Assembly (NCBI GenBank): GCA_910577495.1 | Contig: CAJTML010000120.1 | Location: forward strand, 1 to 6,065 | Source: an uncultured Eggerthellaceae bacterium | Lineage (GTDB): Bacteria; Actinomycetota; Coriobacteriia; Coriobacteriales; Eggerthellaceae | Length of the DNA stretch: 6,065 bases | Direction of reading: 5' to 3' | In this document: one piece after another, positions 1-6,064 of the stretch | How the letters are laid out: every line of letters begins with the position of its first letter | Numbering within the stretch: the stretch's first letter is position 1 | Made by a program: the position numbers and the translations under genes | The notes under the pieces: generated by a model | The model's database searches: none | What the model was told of the DNA's origin: nothing | Seen by the model: the letters and a program-made list of their open reading frames with translations, nothing else

Positions 1-2
1 GC

Positions 3-962
3 GCTCAAGGCACAGGAGCGCTTTGGGCCTCGCGGGCAGCGGTCGTGGGCGGCTGCGTATCCACGTCCAATGTGCTGGCGGGCAAGGAGTTCCACCTGCC
101 CGTCTCGGGCACGCATTCGCATTCCTGGGTGATGTCCTTTCCCGATGAGCTCACGGCATTCCGTGAATATGCGCGCGTATCCCCCACGAATTGCAGCTTG
201 CTCGTGGATACCTACGACGTTGAACAGGGTATTAAAAACGCCATTACCGTAGGACTTGAAATGCGTGAATGCGGCCAGCGCCTTGCGGGCATTCGCATTG
301 ATTCGGGTGACCTTGCGTGGTTGGCGAAGATGGCACGCCGCATGCTTGACGAGGCCGGTTTGGCTGATTGTGGCATTGTGCTTTCCAATGACTTGGACGA
401 ATATACCATCCAGTCCATTCGCGACGAGGGTGCTCCGGTCAACTCATGGGGTGTGGGCACCAAGCTTGCCTGTGCGTATGACCAGCCAACACTGGGAGGT
501 GTCTACAAGCTTTCTGCCACCAAAAAAGACACCGATGATACCTGGACGGATCGTTTGAAGATTTCTGAGTCTGCGGCAAAGCTCACCACACCCGGTGTGT
601 TGGATATTAGGCGTTACTACTTTGATGATGGTCGCATTGCGGGAGATATGGTATTTGATACGCAAGCAGGTATTTCTGCTGACGAAATCATCGTGGATCC
701 GCTTGATGATCTTCGCCAAAAGCGCCTCGGTGGCTTGCGTTCGGAAACACTCTTACAACCGCTGGCACGCGCGGGTAGTGTTGTCTTGGATCCGTGCTAT
801 CGTGATGCGTGTGCGGCGCAAGCGCGCTGCAAGGCGGGGCTGGCAACCCTTGACGAAAGTCAAAAGCGCATGTTGAATCCGCATACCTACCCGGTAGGGT
901 TGGAACACGGATTGAGCGTTCGACGCCGCAATTTGGTTGCGCAACTGCGCGGCATTTCATAA
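3..962 (+). CDS. pncB: Nicotinate phosphoribosyltransferase, 5'-truncated by the window edge
   Basis: This enzyme makes nicotinate mononucleotide from nicotinate and PRPP, the first step of the Preiss-Handler NAD salvage route in the cytosol. The reading frame is open from base 3 with no start, so the N-terminal part lies outside the window; 319 codons remain. Family signatures read in order: GALWASRAA and GGCVSTSNVLAG near the left edge, GTHSHSWVMSF around bases 108-140 (its His residues are candidates for the phosphorylated catalytic His known in the family), IRIDSGDL around 291-314, SNDLDE around 387-404, GVGTKL around 450-467, DQPTLGGVYKLSA around 480-518, and the C-terminal NPHTYPVGLE around 876-905. 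A small Cys-containing stretch (DPCYRDACAAQARC, about 789-830) sits just before the end. The GTG at base 45 is internal to the conserved domain and is not the start. The next gene follows 62 bases later. The family call is very secure; the symbol follows common usage. Confidence 0.95.
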   Translation, partial: AQGTGALWASRAAVVGGCVSTSNVLAGKEFHLPVSGTHSHSWVMSFPDELTAFREYARVSPTNCSLLVDTYDVEQGIKNAITVGLEMRECGQRLAGIRIDSGDLAWLAKMARRMLDEAGLADCGIVLSNDLDEYTIQSIRDEGAPVNSWGVGTKLACAYDQPTLGGVYKLSATKKDTDDTWTDRLKISESAAKLTTPGVLDIRRYYFDDGRIAGDMVFDTQAGISADEIIVDPLDDLRQKRLGGLRSETLLQPLARAGSVVLDPCYRDACAAQARCKAGLATLDESQKRMLNPHTYPVGLEHGLSVRRRNLVAQLRGIS

Positions 963-1011
963 CTATACGTAGGTGAGCAAGCCTTTCGGCAAGCACGCGT
1001 ACTGAAGAGAT

Positions 1012-1017
1012 GGGGAG
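1012..1017 (+). promoter_or_regulatory. Shine-Dalgarno site (GGGGAG) for the first degV gene
   Basis: GGGGAG lies seven bases before the ATG at 1025. It decides the start: the in-frame ATG at 1010 would have only a poor site two bases upstream and would add five residues (MGSTS) before the conserved DegV N-terminus MIRIVTDS. Confidence 0.8.
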
Positions 1018-1024
1018 TACAAGC

Positions 1025-1927
1025 ATGATTCGAATTGTGACTGATTCGGTAGCCTCAATTCCAGCGTCACTTGCCGCTGAGCATGATATTACGGTTGTGT
1101 CTTTATTCGTGAATAGGGACGGTCAAGAATATGCCGATGCCACCATGGATTTGGATGCGTTTTATGCCGACATTTATGACATGGTAAACAATATCCCCAC
1201 GTCATCGCAGCCCTCTCAGCTTGAACTTGAGACGGTGTTTGAAGATGCTGCTTTAGCGGGAGATTCGGTCTTGGGCGTCTTTATTTCAAGCGAACTTTCG
1301 GGAACCTATGATGGTGCGGTTCGTGCGGCGCGTGCTGTGAAGGCTAGAAACATTGACTTCACCTACGTCATTATTGACTCGTCTTCGTGTGGTTATGACG
1401 AAGCGTGGCCAGTGTTTGACGCGGTTGATGCACGTGATGCGGGCGAGGATTTGGCGGGATGCGCGGCTTCGGTATTGGAAGCCATTGAGCGCACACGCTT
1501 TTTGTTTACGCCGGAATCACTCACGTTTTTGCAGAAGGGTGGACGTATTGGTAATGCGGCTGCGCTTGTGGGAAATCTGGTGCAGATTGCACCGGTGTTG
1601 ACGGTCAAAGATGGCAAAGCCACCACGGCTGCGAAAGTGCGCACGCGCAAACGCGCGCTCAACAAGATTGTCGATATGCTCAAAGCAGACATTGAGCAAA
1701 GTGGCTTAAAGCGCATTATGGTGCACTATATTGGAGATGCGCAGCCGGCTCATGAGTGGGCAAAAGCAGTTATTGAGCCGCTCGTTGGTCACGAGGTAGC
1801 CGTGCGCCCCGTAAGCCCGGTTATTGGTCTGCATGTCGGTCCTGCCATTGGGGTGGCGTACGAGTGCATCAACACCATCAAAGACAAACTGACAGCACCG
1901 GTTCAGATGAGAGTTACTGCTTCGTAA
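1025..1927 (+). CDS. DegV family fatty-acid-binding protein, first copy
   Basis: The 300-residue product is a full-length DegV protein. The family binds a single fatty acid between two domains. In Firmicutes its FakB members hand the fatty acid to the kinase FakA, which makes acyl-phosphate for phospholipid synthesis. Visible signatures are the N-terminal IVTDSVASIP (residues 4-13), TSSQPS (59-64), the SSELSGTY ligand loop (88-95), LQKGGRIG (169-176), VLTVKDGK (191-198) and the C-terminal VIGLHVGPAIG (266-276). The last motif usually reads GPG; here it is GPA. No signal peptide or membrane segment is seen, so the protein is probably cytosolic. The start at 1025 is chosen from the Shine-Dalgarno spacing and the family N-terminus. 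A second, clearly different DegV gene begins 26 bases downstream. No FakA-like kinase is in the window, so a FakB role is inferred only from the family. Confidence 0.93.
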   Translation: MIRIVTDSVASIPASLAAEHDITVVSLFVNRDGQEYADATMDLDAFYADIYDMVNNIPTSSQPSQLELETVFEDAALAGDSVLGVFISSELSGTYDGAVRAARAVKARNIDFTYVIIDSSSCGYDEAWPVFDAVDARDAGEDLAGCAASVLEAIERTRFLFTPESLTFLQKGGRIGNAAALVGNLVQIAPVLTVKDGKATTAAKVRTRKRALNKIVDMLKADIEQSGLKRIMVHYIGDAQPAHEWAKAVIEPLVGHEVAVRPVSPVIGLHVGPAIGVAYECINTIKDKLTAPVQMRVTAS

Positions 1928-1941
1928 TTACTGCTTCTTCA

Positions 1942-1948
1942 AGGGAGG
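1942..1948 (+). promoter_or_regulatory. Strong Shine-Dalgarno site (AGGGAGG) for the second degV gene
   Basis: AGGGAGG lies five bases before a GTG at 1954, in the short gap after the first degV stop. It supports the GTG as the true start over an in-frame ATG at 1864 that lies inside the preceding gene. Confidence 0.85.
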
Positions 1949-1953
1949 TTTTC

Positions 1954-2892
1954 GTGCAACCACAGTGCAATTTAATCATTGATTCATGTTGCGATTTGCC
2001 GTTTGAGGTAATTGATAGACCAGGCGTTGAGCTGGTTAAGTTTCCCTACATCTTAAGTGACGGCGAACACTTCGACGACCTGTTCCAAACCACGACTACC
2101 AAAGCATTTTATGACGGCATGCGTCAAGGTGAACAACCCACCACCTCTCAGGTGTCCATGGAGGTCTATAAAGACGTGTTCACGCGCGCTGCGCAAAGTG
2201 GCGTGCCGACGGTGTGTCTGAGCTTCTCAAGCGGTCTTTCAGGAAGCTATGATGTCGCTGTTATGATGCTTGACCAGGTAAAAAGCGAATATCCTGATGC
2301 TGAAATATATTTGGTAGATACGTGTTTGGCGTCGGTTGCAGAGGCGCTGTTGGTGTATGAGGCGCTTCGCCAGCGCGATAAGGGCATGAGTGCCGAAGAG
2401 CTGGCGAAGTGGGCTGAAGAGGCACGCTATTTTGTGGATGAGGCGTTCATGATTGATGACCTTGAGGTTCTCAAGCGCGGTGGACGCATTCCGTCAACCG
2501 TTGCGTATGCGGGCTCTAAGTTGGATGTTAAGCCGCTGTTGACCATCACGCCTGATGGCAAGCTTTCCATCACTGGTGTTGCGCGCGGTCGCAAAAAAGG
2601 CATCAAGCAGCTTGCTGAGTACTATGAAAAGCGCGTTCAGAATTCCGGTCCTGAAAAAATTGTCATTATTGGCAATGCGGATTGCGAAAAAGACGCGGAC
2701 AAACTCAAAGAAATATTGTCGAAAAACAACGAGAATCTGCTCTTTTTAGAGAGCAGTATCGGACCGGTTATCGGCTCTCACGTAGGACCGGGCATGATTG
2801 CGGTGGTTTTCTGGGGGTCAGATAAGCGCGAAGAGCTTTCGGTTGCCGATAAAATTGCGAAAAAGGTAAGAGGTGAACGCAAAGATGGATAA
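1954..2892 (+). CDS. DegV family fatty-acid-binding protein, second copy (GTG start)
   Basis: The 312-residue product is a second full-length DegV protein, presumed to bind fatty acid in the cytosol as described for the family. Signatures are LIIDSCCDLP (residues 7-16, in place of the usual TDS-type start), PTTSQVS (62-68), the FSSGLSGSYD ligand loop (91-100), LKRGGRIP (173-180), KPLLTITPDGKL (193-204) and IGSHVGPGMIAV (273-284). It keeps the GPG that the first copy has altered. The C-terminus is rich in Lys, Arg and Glu. The two copies differ at most positions outside the motifs, so they are old paralogues and probably differ in ligand preference (inference). The GTG at 1954 is preferred because it has an excellent ribosome site and places the first beta strand at the N-terminus. 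The stop overlaps the start of the next gene by eight bases, which points to translational coupling. Confidence 0.93.
   Translation: MQPQCNLIIDSCCDLPFEVIDRPGVELVKFPYILSDGEHFDDLFQTTTTKAFYDGMRQGEQPTTSQVSMEVYKDVFTRAAQSGVPTVCLSFSSGLSGSYDVAVMMLDQVKSEYPDAEIYLVDTCLASVAEALLVYEALRQRDKGMSAEELAKWAEEARYFVDEAFMIDDLEVLKRGGRIPSTVAYAGSKLDVKPLLTITPDGKLSITGVARGRKKGIKQLAEYYEKRVQNSGPEKIVIIGNADCEKDADKLKEILSKNNENLLFLESSIGPVIGSHVGPGMIAVVFWGSDKREELSVADKIAKKVRGERKDG
2871..2876 (+). promoter_or_regulatory. Shine-Dalgarno site (AGGTGA) inside the end of the second degV gene
   Basis: AGGTGA lies eight bases before the ATG at 2885. A GTG at 2873 in the same frame overlaps this site and would add four residues; the ATG has the better spacing and gives a normal Rossmann N-terminus. 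Confidence 0.7.
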
Positions 2893-3880
2893 CACATTTG
2901 CGTACGTAGGAAGCGTCGAAGTAGAAGACATGGTTGTTGCACCGCTTGTTCAGGCAGGCTATGAGCACGTTAATGCAGTGCAAGACGCTCAGGTGGTATT
3001 GACCCACGCGATTAACCAGTCGCTGTTGGAAGATATGTATTTTGATGAACAGGGGCTCATTCAGCAGGCCACACCAGGCACGCTTTTGATTGACCTGTCA
3101 GCCACGATGCCCTCGTTTGCGCGTGAGCTGAATGCGGTTGCAACTGTTAGTGATCTTGCGGCGGTTGAAGCACCCTTTGTGTTGGAAAATGTGTTTGTCT
3201 CAGACGCTTTGACGAACGCTGAAAACGTCACCATCTTAGTAGGTGGCGAAGAAGACGCGGTTGAGCAGGCTACCGAGTACCTAAAGCTTATTGCGCATCG
3301 CGTGGAAGTTTGCGGTGGTGCGGGTTCGGCCGAGCTGCAAAAAGCTGCCTATACCATTCAAAAGGCCGCAAGTATTATTGCTGCGGTTGAGACGTATGCG
3401 CTCTTTGAGCAGGCTCATCGCTCTACGGTATCTTTAGGTGGCGCGACGATGACGCCGCAAACCTGTTCCCAGGATGCTACCTACACCATGCAAGCGCTTG
3501 GGTTGGGTGGCTTTAGCTCAGAATACACGCTTGCCATGTTCATGGGTGATGTTGCGGCAGCGCTTGAAACCGCTGATGACTGTGATCTCATTTTGCCCCA
3601 AGCAGAGTCGTGTTTGCACCTCTTAGAGCTGCTTATGGTGATTGGTGGTGCTGACATGTCAGTGGCAGCGTTGTCGCTGCTCTACGCCGATGAGGAGACG
3701 TGTGCTGAGCAGGGTCTGGATTGGACGCGTGCTGAGCAAACGTTCGGCTCGGCGTTTGGTGATGAGGACGATGACGACTACTTCGGCTTTGGTGACGAAG
3801 ACGACTTAGATGATTATTCAGATGACGAAGACGGTGGTTACTTTGGCTACCCGGGCTTTCCTGGATACTCAGAAAACTAG
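2885..3880 (+). CDS. Degenerate beta-hydroxyacid dehydrogenase-like (3-hydroxyisobutyrate/6-phosphogluconate dehydrogenase superfamily) protein with acidic tail
   Basis: The 331-residue product has the layout of NAD(P)-dependent beta-hydroxyacid dehydrogenases, with an N-terminal Rossmann half (about 1-140) and a helical C-terminal half (about 145-270). Recognisable points are the opening FAYVGS strand, PGTLLIDLSATMP (64-76), ILVGGEEDAVEQA (117-129), the GSAELQKAAYT region (147-157) holding the candidate catalytic Lys153, and a helical ending near GGADMSVAALSLLY (254-267). Several key features are missing. The GxGxxG loop reads GSVEVE (9-14), the SGG-type substrate loop reads VLEN (99-102), the Asn four residues after the catalytic Lys is Thr157, and the usual KD pair reads GD (221-222). 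A tail of about 40 residues (292-331) is rich in Asp, Glu, Tyr, Phe and Gly. The start overlaps the upstream degV stop (ATGGATAA). By sequence the superfamily is fairly clear, but activity is doubtful. It may be a binding or regulatory protein in the DegV operon; that role is inference. Confidence 0.75.
   Translation: MDNTFAYVGSVEVEDMVVAPLVQAGYEHVNAVQDAQVVLTHAINQSLLEDMYFDEQGLIQQATPGTLLIDLSATMPSFARELNAVATVSDLAAVEAPFVLENVFVSDALTNAENVTILVGGEEDAVEQATEYLKLIAHRVEVCGGAGSAELQKAAYTIQKAASIIAAVETYALFEQAHRSTVSLGGATMTPQTCSQDATYTMQALGLGGFSSEYTLAMFMGDVAAALETADDCDLILPQAESCLHLLELLMVIGGADMSVAALSLLYADEETCAEQGLDWTRAEQTFGSAFGDEDDDDYFGFGDEDDLDDYSDDEDGGYFGYPGFPGYSEN
3758..3877 (+). other. Sequence encoding an acidic, aromatic low-complexity C-terminal tail
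   Basis: These 40 codons encode two related acidic blocks (GDEDDDDYFGF, then GDEDD followed by more Asp/Glu) and an end rich in Gly, Tyr, Phe and Pro (YFGYPGFPGY). The repeated GDEDD at 3758-3772 and 3791-3805 uses different third bases in three of five codons, so this is not a fresh DNA duplication. The tail is probably disordered and exposed. Confidence 0.85.
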
Positions 3881-3883
3881 GGT

Positions 3884-4849
3884 ATGAAATCTGATCTACC
3901 AACACAAGCCTGTACGCTCTGTCCGCGAAAGTGTGGTGCGAACCGCCTTTCGGGGCAGAGCGGTTTTTGTGGTGCCACCGATGTGGTTAAGATCGCACGT
4001 GCGGCACTGCATTTTTGGGAAGAACCGTGTATTAGTGGCGAAGCGGGAAGCGGTACAATCTTCTTCTCGTATTGCCCGCTGCGGTGTTGTTACTGCCAAA
4101 ACGCTCACATTGCGACAGGAGAGCAGGGCGCAGTGGTCACCGAAGAGCGCCTGGTGGAAATCTGTCTTGATTTGCAACGCCAAGGCGCACTCAATATCAA
4201 TATGGTCACGCCCACTCATTATGCTGACGTGCTTCGACGGGTTATTGCACAAGCCCGAGACACAGGACTGACCTTGCCTATTGTATGGAACACCTCTGGG
4301 TATGAATGTGTTGAGCAGATTGAGGCAAACGAGGGCTTTGTTGATGTGTATCTCACCGACTTCAAATATGCCGATGCTGTGCTTGCTGAGCGCTATTCGC
4401 ATGCACCCGACTATGAATCCGTTGCACTTGCCGCATTGGACAAGATGGTAGAACTCTGTGGTGAGCCTCAGTTTGACGAGCTGGACGGACAGGTGCGCCT
4501 CATCAAGGGGGTCGTTGTTCGCCATCTGCTTTTGCCTGAAGCACTGGATAACTCAAAGCGCGTGGTGAAGCTTCTCCACGAGCGTTATGGGCAGCGCATT
4601 TTGCTCTCAATTATGAATCAATACACGCCGCTTCTCACCACGCATGCACAGGCGGGCGATGAGTTTGCAATACGTACCCTTACGAAGTGTCCTGAGTTGG
4701 CCAAGCAGGCATCAGATCAAGACTATGAAGCACTCTTGGATTATGCTGATGCGCTAGGATGCGAAGACTATTTTTGGCAAGAAGGATCGGCGAATTTGGA
4801 GAGCTTTATTCCGGACTTTGATCTAACCGGAGTCCAGAACTCAAGGTAG
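3884..4849 (+). CDS. PflX-type radical SAM protein (COG1313-like, pyruvate formate-lyase-activating-enzyme relative)
   Basis: The 321-residue product is a radical SAM protein. The cluster motif CPLRCCYC (residues 64-71, Cx3Cx2C with Cys64, 68 and 71) would hold the [4Fe-4S] cluster that cleaves S-adenosylmethionine, and GSGTIFFS lies just before it. An N-terminal four-Cys set, Cys10, 13, 17 and 29 in CTLCPRKCGANR and GFCGA, is typical of this PflX-like group and probably binds a metal or extra Fe-S cluster. NMVTPTHY (106-113), VWNTSGYE (134-141) and VYLTDFKYA (155-163) fit the TIM-barrel strands. The protein ends with the family-like FIPDFDLTGV. The substrate of this group is not established, and no glycyl-radical enzyme or other partner is in the window. 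The start is three bases after the previous stop. Its ribosome site is weak (AGGG only one base away), so translation may depend on coupling. The 3' end overlaps the convergent gene by 44 bases. Confidence 0.88.
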   Translation: MKSDLPTQACTLCPRKCGANRLSGQSGFCGATDVVKIARAALHFWEEPCISGEAGSGTIFFSYCPLRCCYCQNAHIATGEQGAVVTEERLVEICLDLQRQGALNINMVTPTHYADVLRRVIAQARDTGLTLPIVWNTSGYECVEQIEANEGFVDVYLTDFKYADAVLAERYSHAPDYESVALAALDKMVELCGEPQFDELDGQVRLIKGVVVRHLLLPEALDNSKRVVKLLHERYGQRILLSIMNQYTPLLTTHAQAGDEFAIRTLTKCPELAKQASDQDYEALLDYADALGCEDYFWQEGSANLESFIPDFDLTGVQNSR

Positions 4850-5768
4850 CTACGGATGTGCCCTGAGGAGCGCTTCTATGTTTGGTGATCGTCTTGTCAG
4901 GAATGCGTTCATGCATCTCGCAGATGTTTTTCCAAAAGCGTTTCGGCATAAATTGACGGCGTAGTTCAGGATGATAGCGCGCGTCAATGGATACGGCGTC
5001 GTAAAAGCACTTCCACGCCGCTTGCATGAGTGCTTCTCCCGCTGCTTGTGCGGGGATAGTGAGCGCATCAGCTTGCACGAGCTGCCAGTCGGATCCGTCG
5101 CACATGCCTGCTAAATGATGAACCTCGTCATAGATAACGAAGGCCTCAGTACCAAAACGCGCTTGAAAATAATCCATCAAAAGGGGAATGACGTTGGCAT
5201 TGGGGTTGCATTTTGCAAACCACACTCCTTGTGCGGTGTGCTCAAAGCGCAGAAACTGCTTCATGTGATGTCGCTCATTGAGCACCGCACGCTCTAGGCG
5301 AAGCACCGGCCCGGTAATGTCATGAGCATGCTCTAGGCGAAGCGGACTGACGCGACGTGTGCGCACGTTGGCAGCTTTGCAAGGCCTAGTGAGCGTGCAG
5401 CTCTGGCGTGTTGTGCAGGTTGCGCATGGATGCGTTTTCTGTTGATCAAGCGCATAGCGTACAAAGGCATACAGTGTAGTAGCGGTTCCTGGGGCGTCGG
5501 AGAGGGATGCATGCTTCACCAGATCAAAGATGTCAGCACCGCATACGCGACTGATGCCGCGTTGGAGGCGAAGTGCTGAGATGGAAGATGTCTCTATAAC
5601 GCGCTGTGTCTGTCCAAGACGGGGTTGAAGACGCTGCTGTGTGTCAATATCTTGCGGGTCTTCGCCCGATTGGTAGGCATAAAAGATGGCGCTCAAGAGT
5701 CCCTCAAGCGTGCCATCGTATACATAGGCCACCTCAGTTGGCTTCTCTTCATGCACCAGTACACTCAT
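4806..5768 (-). CDS. Probable DNA metabolism protein, TIGR03915/DUF4130 type
   Basis: The 320-residue product resembles the 'probable DNA metabolism protein' family that is normally encoded beside a putative DNA repair radical SAM protein. In some bacteria the same domain is fused to a uracil-DNA-glycosylase-like enzyme. Supporting segments are an N-terminal VAYVYDGTLEGLLSAIFYAY (13-32), a central ERHHMKQFLRFEH (165-177), NANVIPLLMDYFQARF (190-205), FVIYDEVHHLAGMCDG (210-225) and RRQFMPKRFWKNI (270-282), which matches the family's end. Two features are unusual. One is a four-Cys stretch at Cys115, 118, 124 and 130 (Cx2Cx5Cx5C). The other is about 30 extra residues after the core, which run into the opposite gene. 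The start overlaps the upstream radical SAM stop as ATGA, with an AGGTG ribosome site five bases upstream. The biochemical function of the family is not firmly known. The family call is from memory of its motifs and should be confirmed by profile search. Confidence 0.85.
   Translation of the reverse strand: MSVLVHEEKPTEVAYVYDGTLEGLLSAIFYAYQSGEDPQDIDTQQRLQPRLGQTQRVIETSSISALRLQRGISRVCGADIFDLVKHASLSDAPGTATTLYAFVRYALDQQKTHPCATCTTRQSCTLTRPCKAANVRTRRVSPLRLEHAHDITGPVLRLERAVLNERHHMKQFLRFEHTAQGVWFAKCNPNANVIPLLMDYFQARFGTEAFVIYDEVHHLAGMCDGSDWQLVQADALTIPAQAAGEALMQAAWKCFYDAVSIDARYHPELRRQFMPKRFWKNICEMHERIPDKTITKHRSAPQGTSVATLSSGLRLDQSPE
5379..5426 (-). other. Codons for a four-cysteine candidate metal-binding insertion
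   Basis: Residues 115-130 of the minus-strand DUF4130-type protein carry Cys at 115, 118, 124 and 130, flanked by a basic stretch (about residues 131-139: KAANVRTRR). The spacing could bind zinc or an Fe-S cluster. I do not recall this as a general feature of the family, so it is noted as an observed motif with inferred function. Confidence 0.5.
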
Positions 5769-6064
5769 GCTTTCACCTTTTCGGGATGCAGGATTGCCTG
5801 CTGCCAGCCAAAGAGCCCATCAGCCTCAGCAGCGCCCAGGGCTGGGGCGGGCGCGGGAAGCGCGTCAGATGGCACAGGAGGCTTAATCTCGTCAAAGATG
5901 GAGAGTTGTCCCGCAAGACACCGATCCGCGCGTCTGCCGTGCTTTCCGCCATCAATAGGCGCGGCAAGCTGTGCCCTGAGTGCCTCAGGAGTGAAGGAAA
6001 TGCCTTTACCGGCATAGGTGCCATTACAGGTGATGAAGTACCGTGCGCGTTTATACGCAATGCC
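5765..6064 (-). CDS. Putative DNA modification/repair radical SAM protein (TIGR03916-like), C-terminal 99 codons only
   Basis: The frame is open from the right edge to a TGA at 5767-5765, so only the C-terminus is visible and the radical SAM core lies outside the window. The call rests on the C-terminal signature YKRARYFITCNGTYAGKG (residues 4-21 of the fragment), which resembles the end of the putative DNA repair radical SAM family, and on the adjacent partner gene of matching type. A QLSIF motif (53-57, bases 5908-5894) is followed by a Pro/Ala-rich, probably flexible linker (about 61-80) and a short end, LFGWQQAILHPEKVKA. QLSIF is close to the bacterial sliding-clamp-binding consensus. The TGA overlaps the next gene's ATG as ATGA. 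The promoter of this two-gene unit must lie to the right of the window. Confidence is limited by the short fragment. Confidence 0.72.
   Translation of the reverse strand, partial: GIAYKRARYFITCNGTYAGKGISFTPEALRAQLAAPIDGGKHGRRADRCLAGQLSIFDEIKPPVPSDALPAPAPALGAAEADGLFGWQQAILHPEKVKA
5774..5778 (-). promoter_or_regulatory. Shine-Dalgarno site (AGGTG) for the DUF4130-type gene
   Basis: On the minus strand AGGTG precedes the ATG at 5768-5766 by five bases and lies inside the last codons of the upstream radical SAM gene. Together with the ATGA overlap it supports this start and translational coupling. Confidence 0.7.

Noticed and set aside
45..962. GTG at 45 as the start of the nicotinate phosphoribosyltransferase
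   Set aside because: Conserved family sequence (AQGTGALWASRAA) continues in frame upstream to the window edge, so the GTG is internal.
963..1024. Possible terminator or promoter between pncB and the first degV gene
   Set aside because: GCC-TTTC-GGC around 980-989 gives only a three-pair stem with no T run, and TATACG at 964 lacks a -35 element at proper spacing. Neither is convincing.
1864..1953. ATG at 1864 as the start of the second DegV protein
   Set aside because: It lies within the first degV gene, has no suitable ribosome site and would add 30 residues unrelated to the family. The GTG at 1954 has a strong site.
3896..4525. Long 209-residue open frame on the minus strand
   Set aside because: It is antisense to the well-supported radical SAM gene, its translation shows no recognisable motif, and it has no supporting context.
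4811..4835. Possible bidirectional terminator hairpin in the convergent overlap (GGACT/AGTCC)
   Set aside because: It has a five-pair stem with a 13-base loop, no T tract on either side, and lies in coding sequence of both genes; too weak to call.
5625..6017. 130-residue plus-strand open frame
   Set aside because: It runs antisense across the junction of the two coupled minus-strand genes, and its Ala/Gly/Ser-rich composition is typical of a shadow frame.
5773..6060. 95-residue minus-strand open frame at the right edge
   Set aside because: The alternative minus-strand frame ending at 5765 carries the radical SAM family C-terminus and the ATGA coupling; this one has Ser/Leu/Arg/Pro-rich shadow composition.
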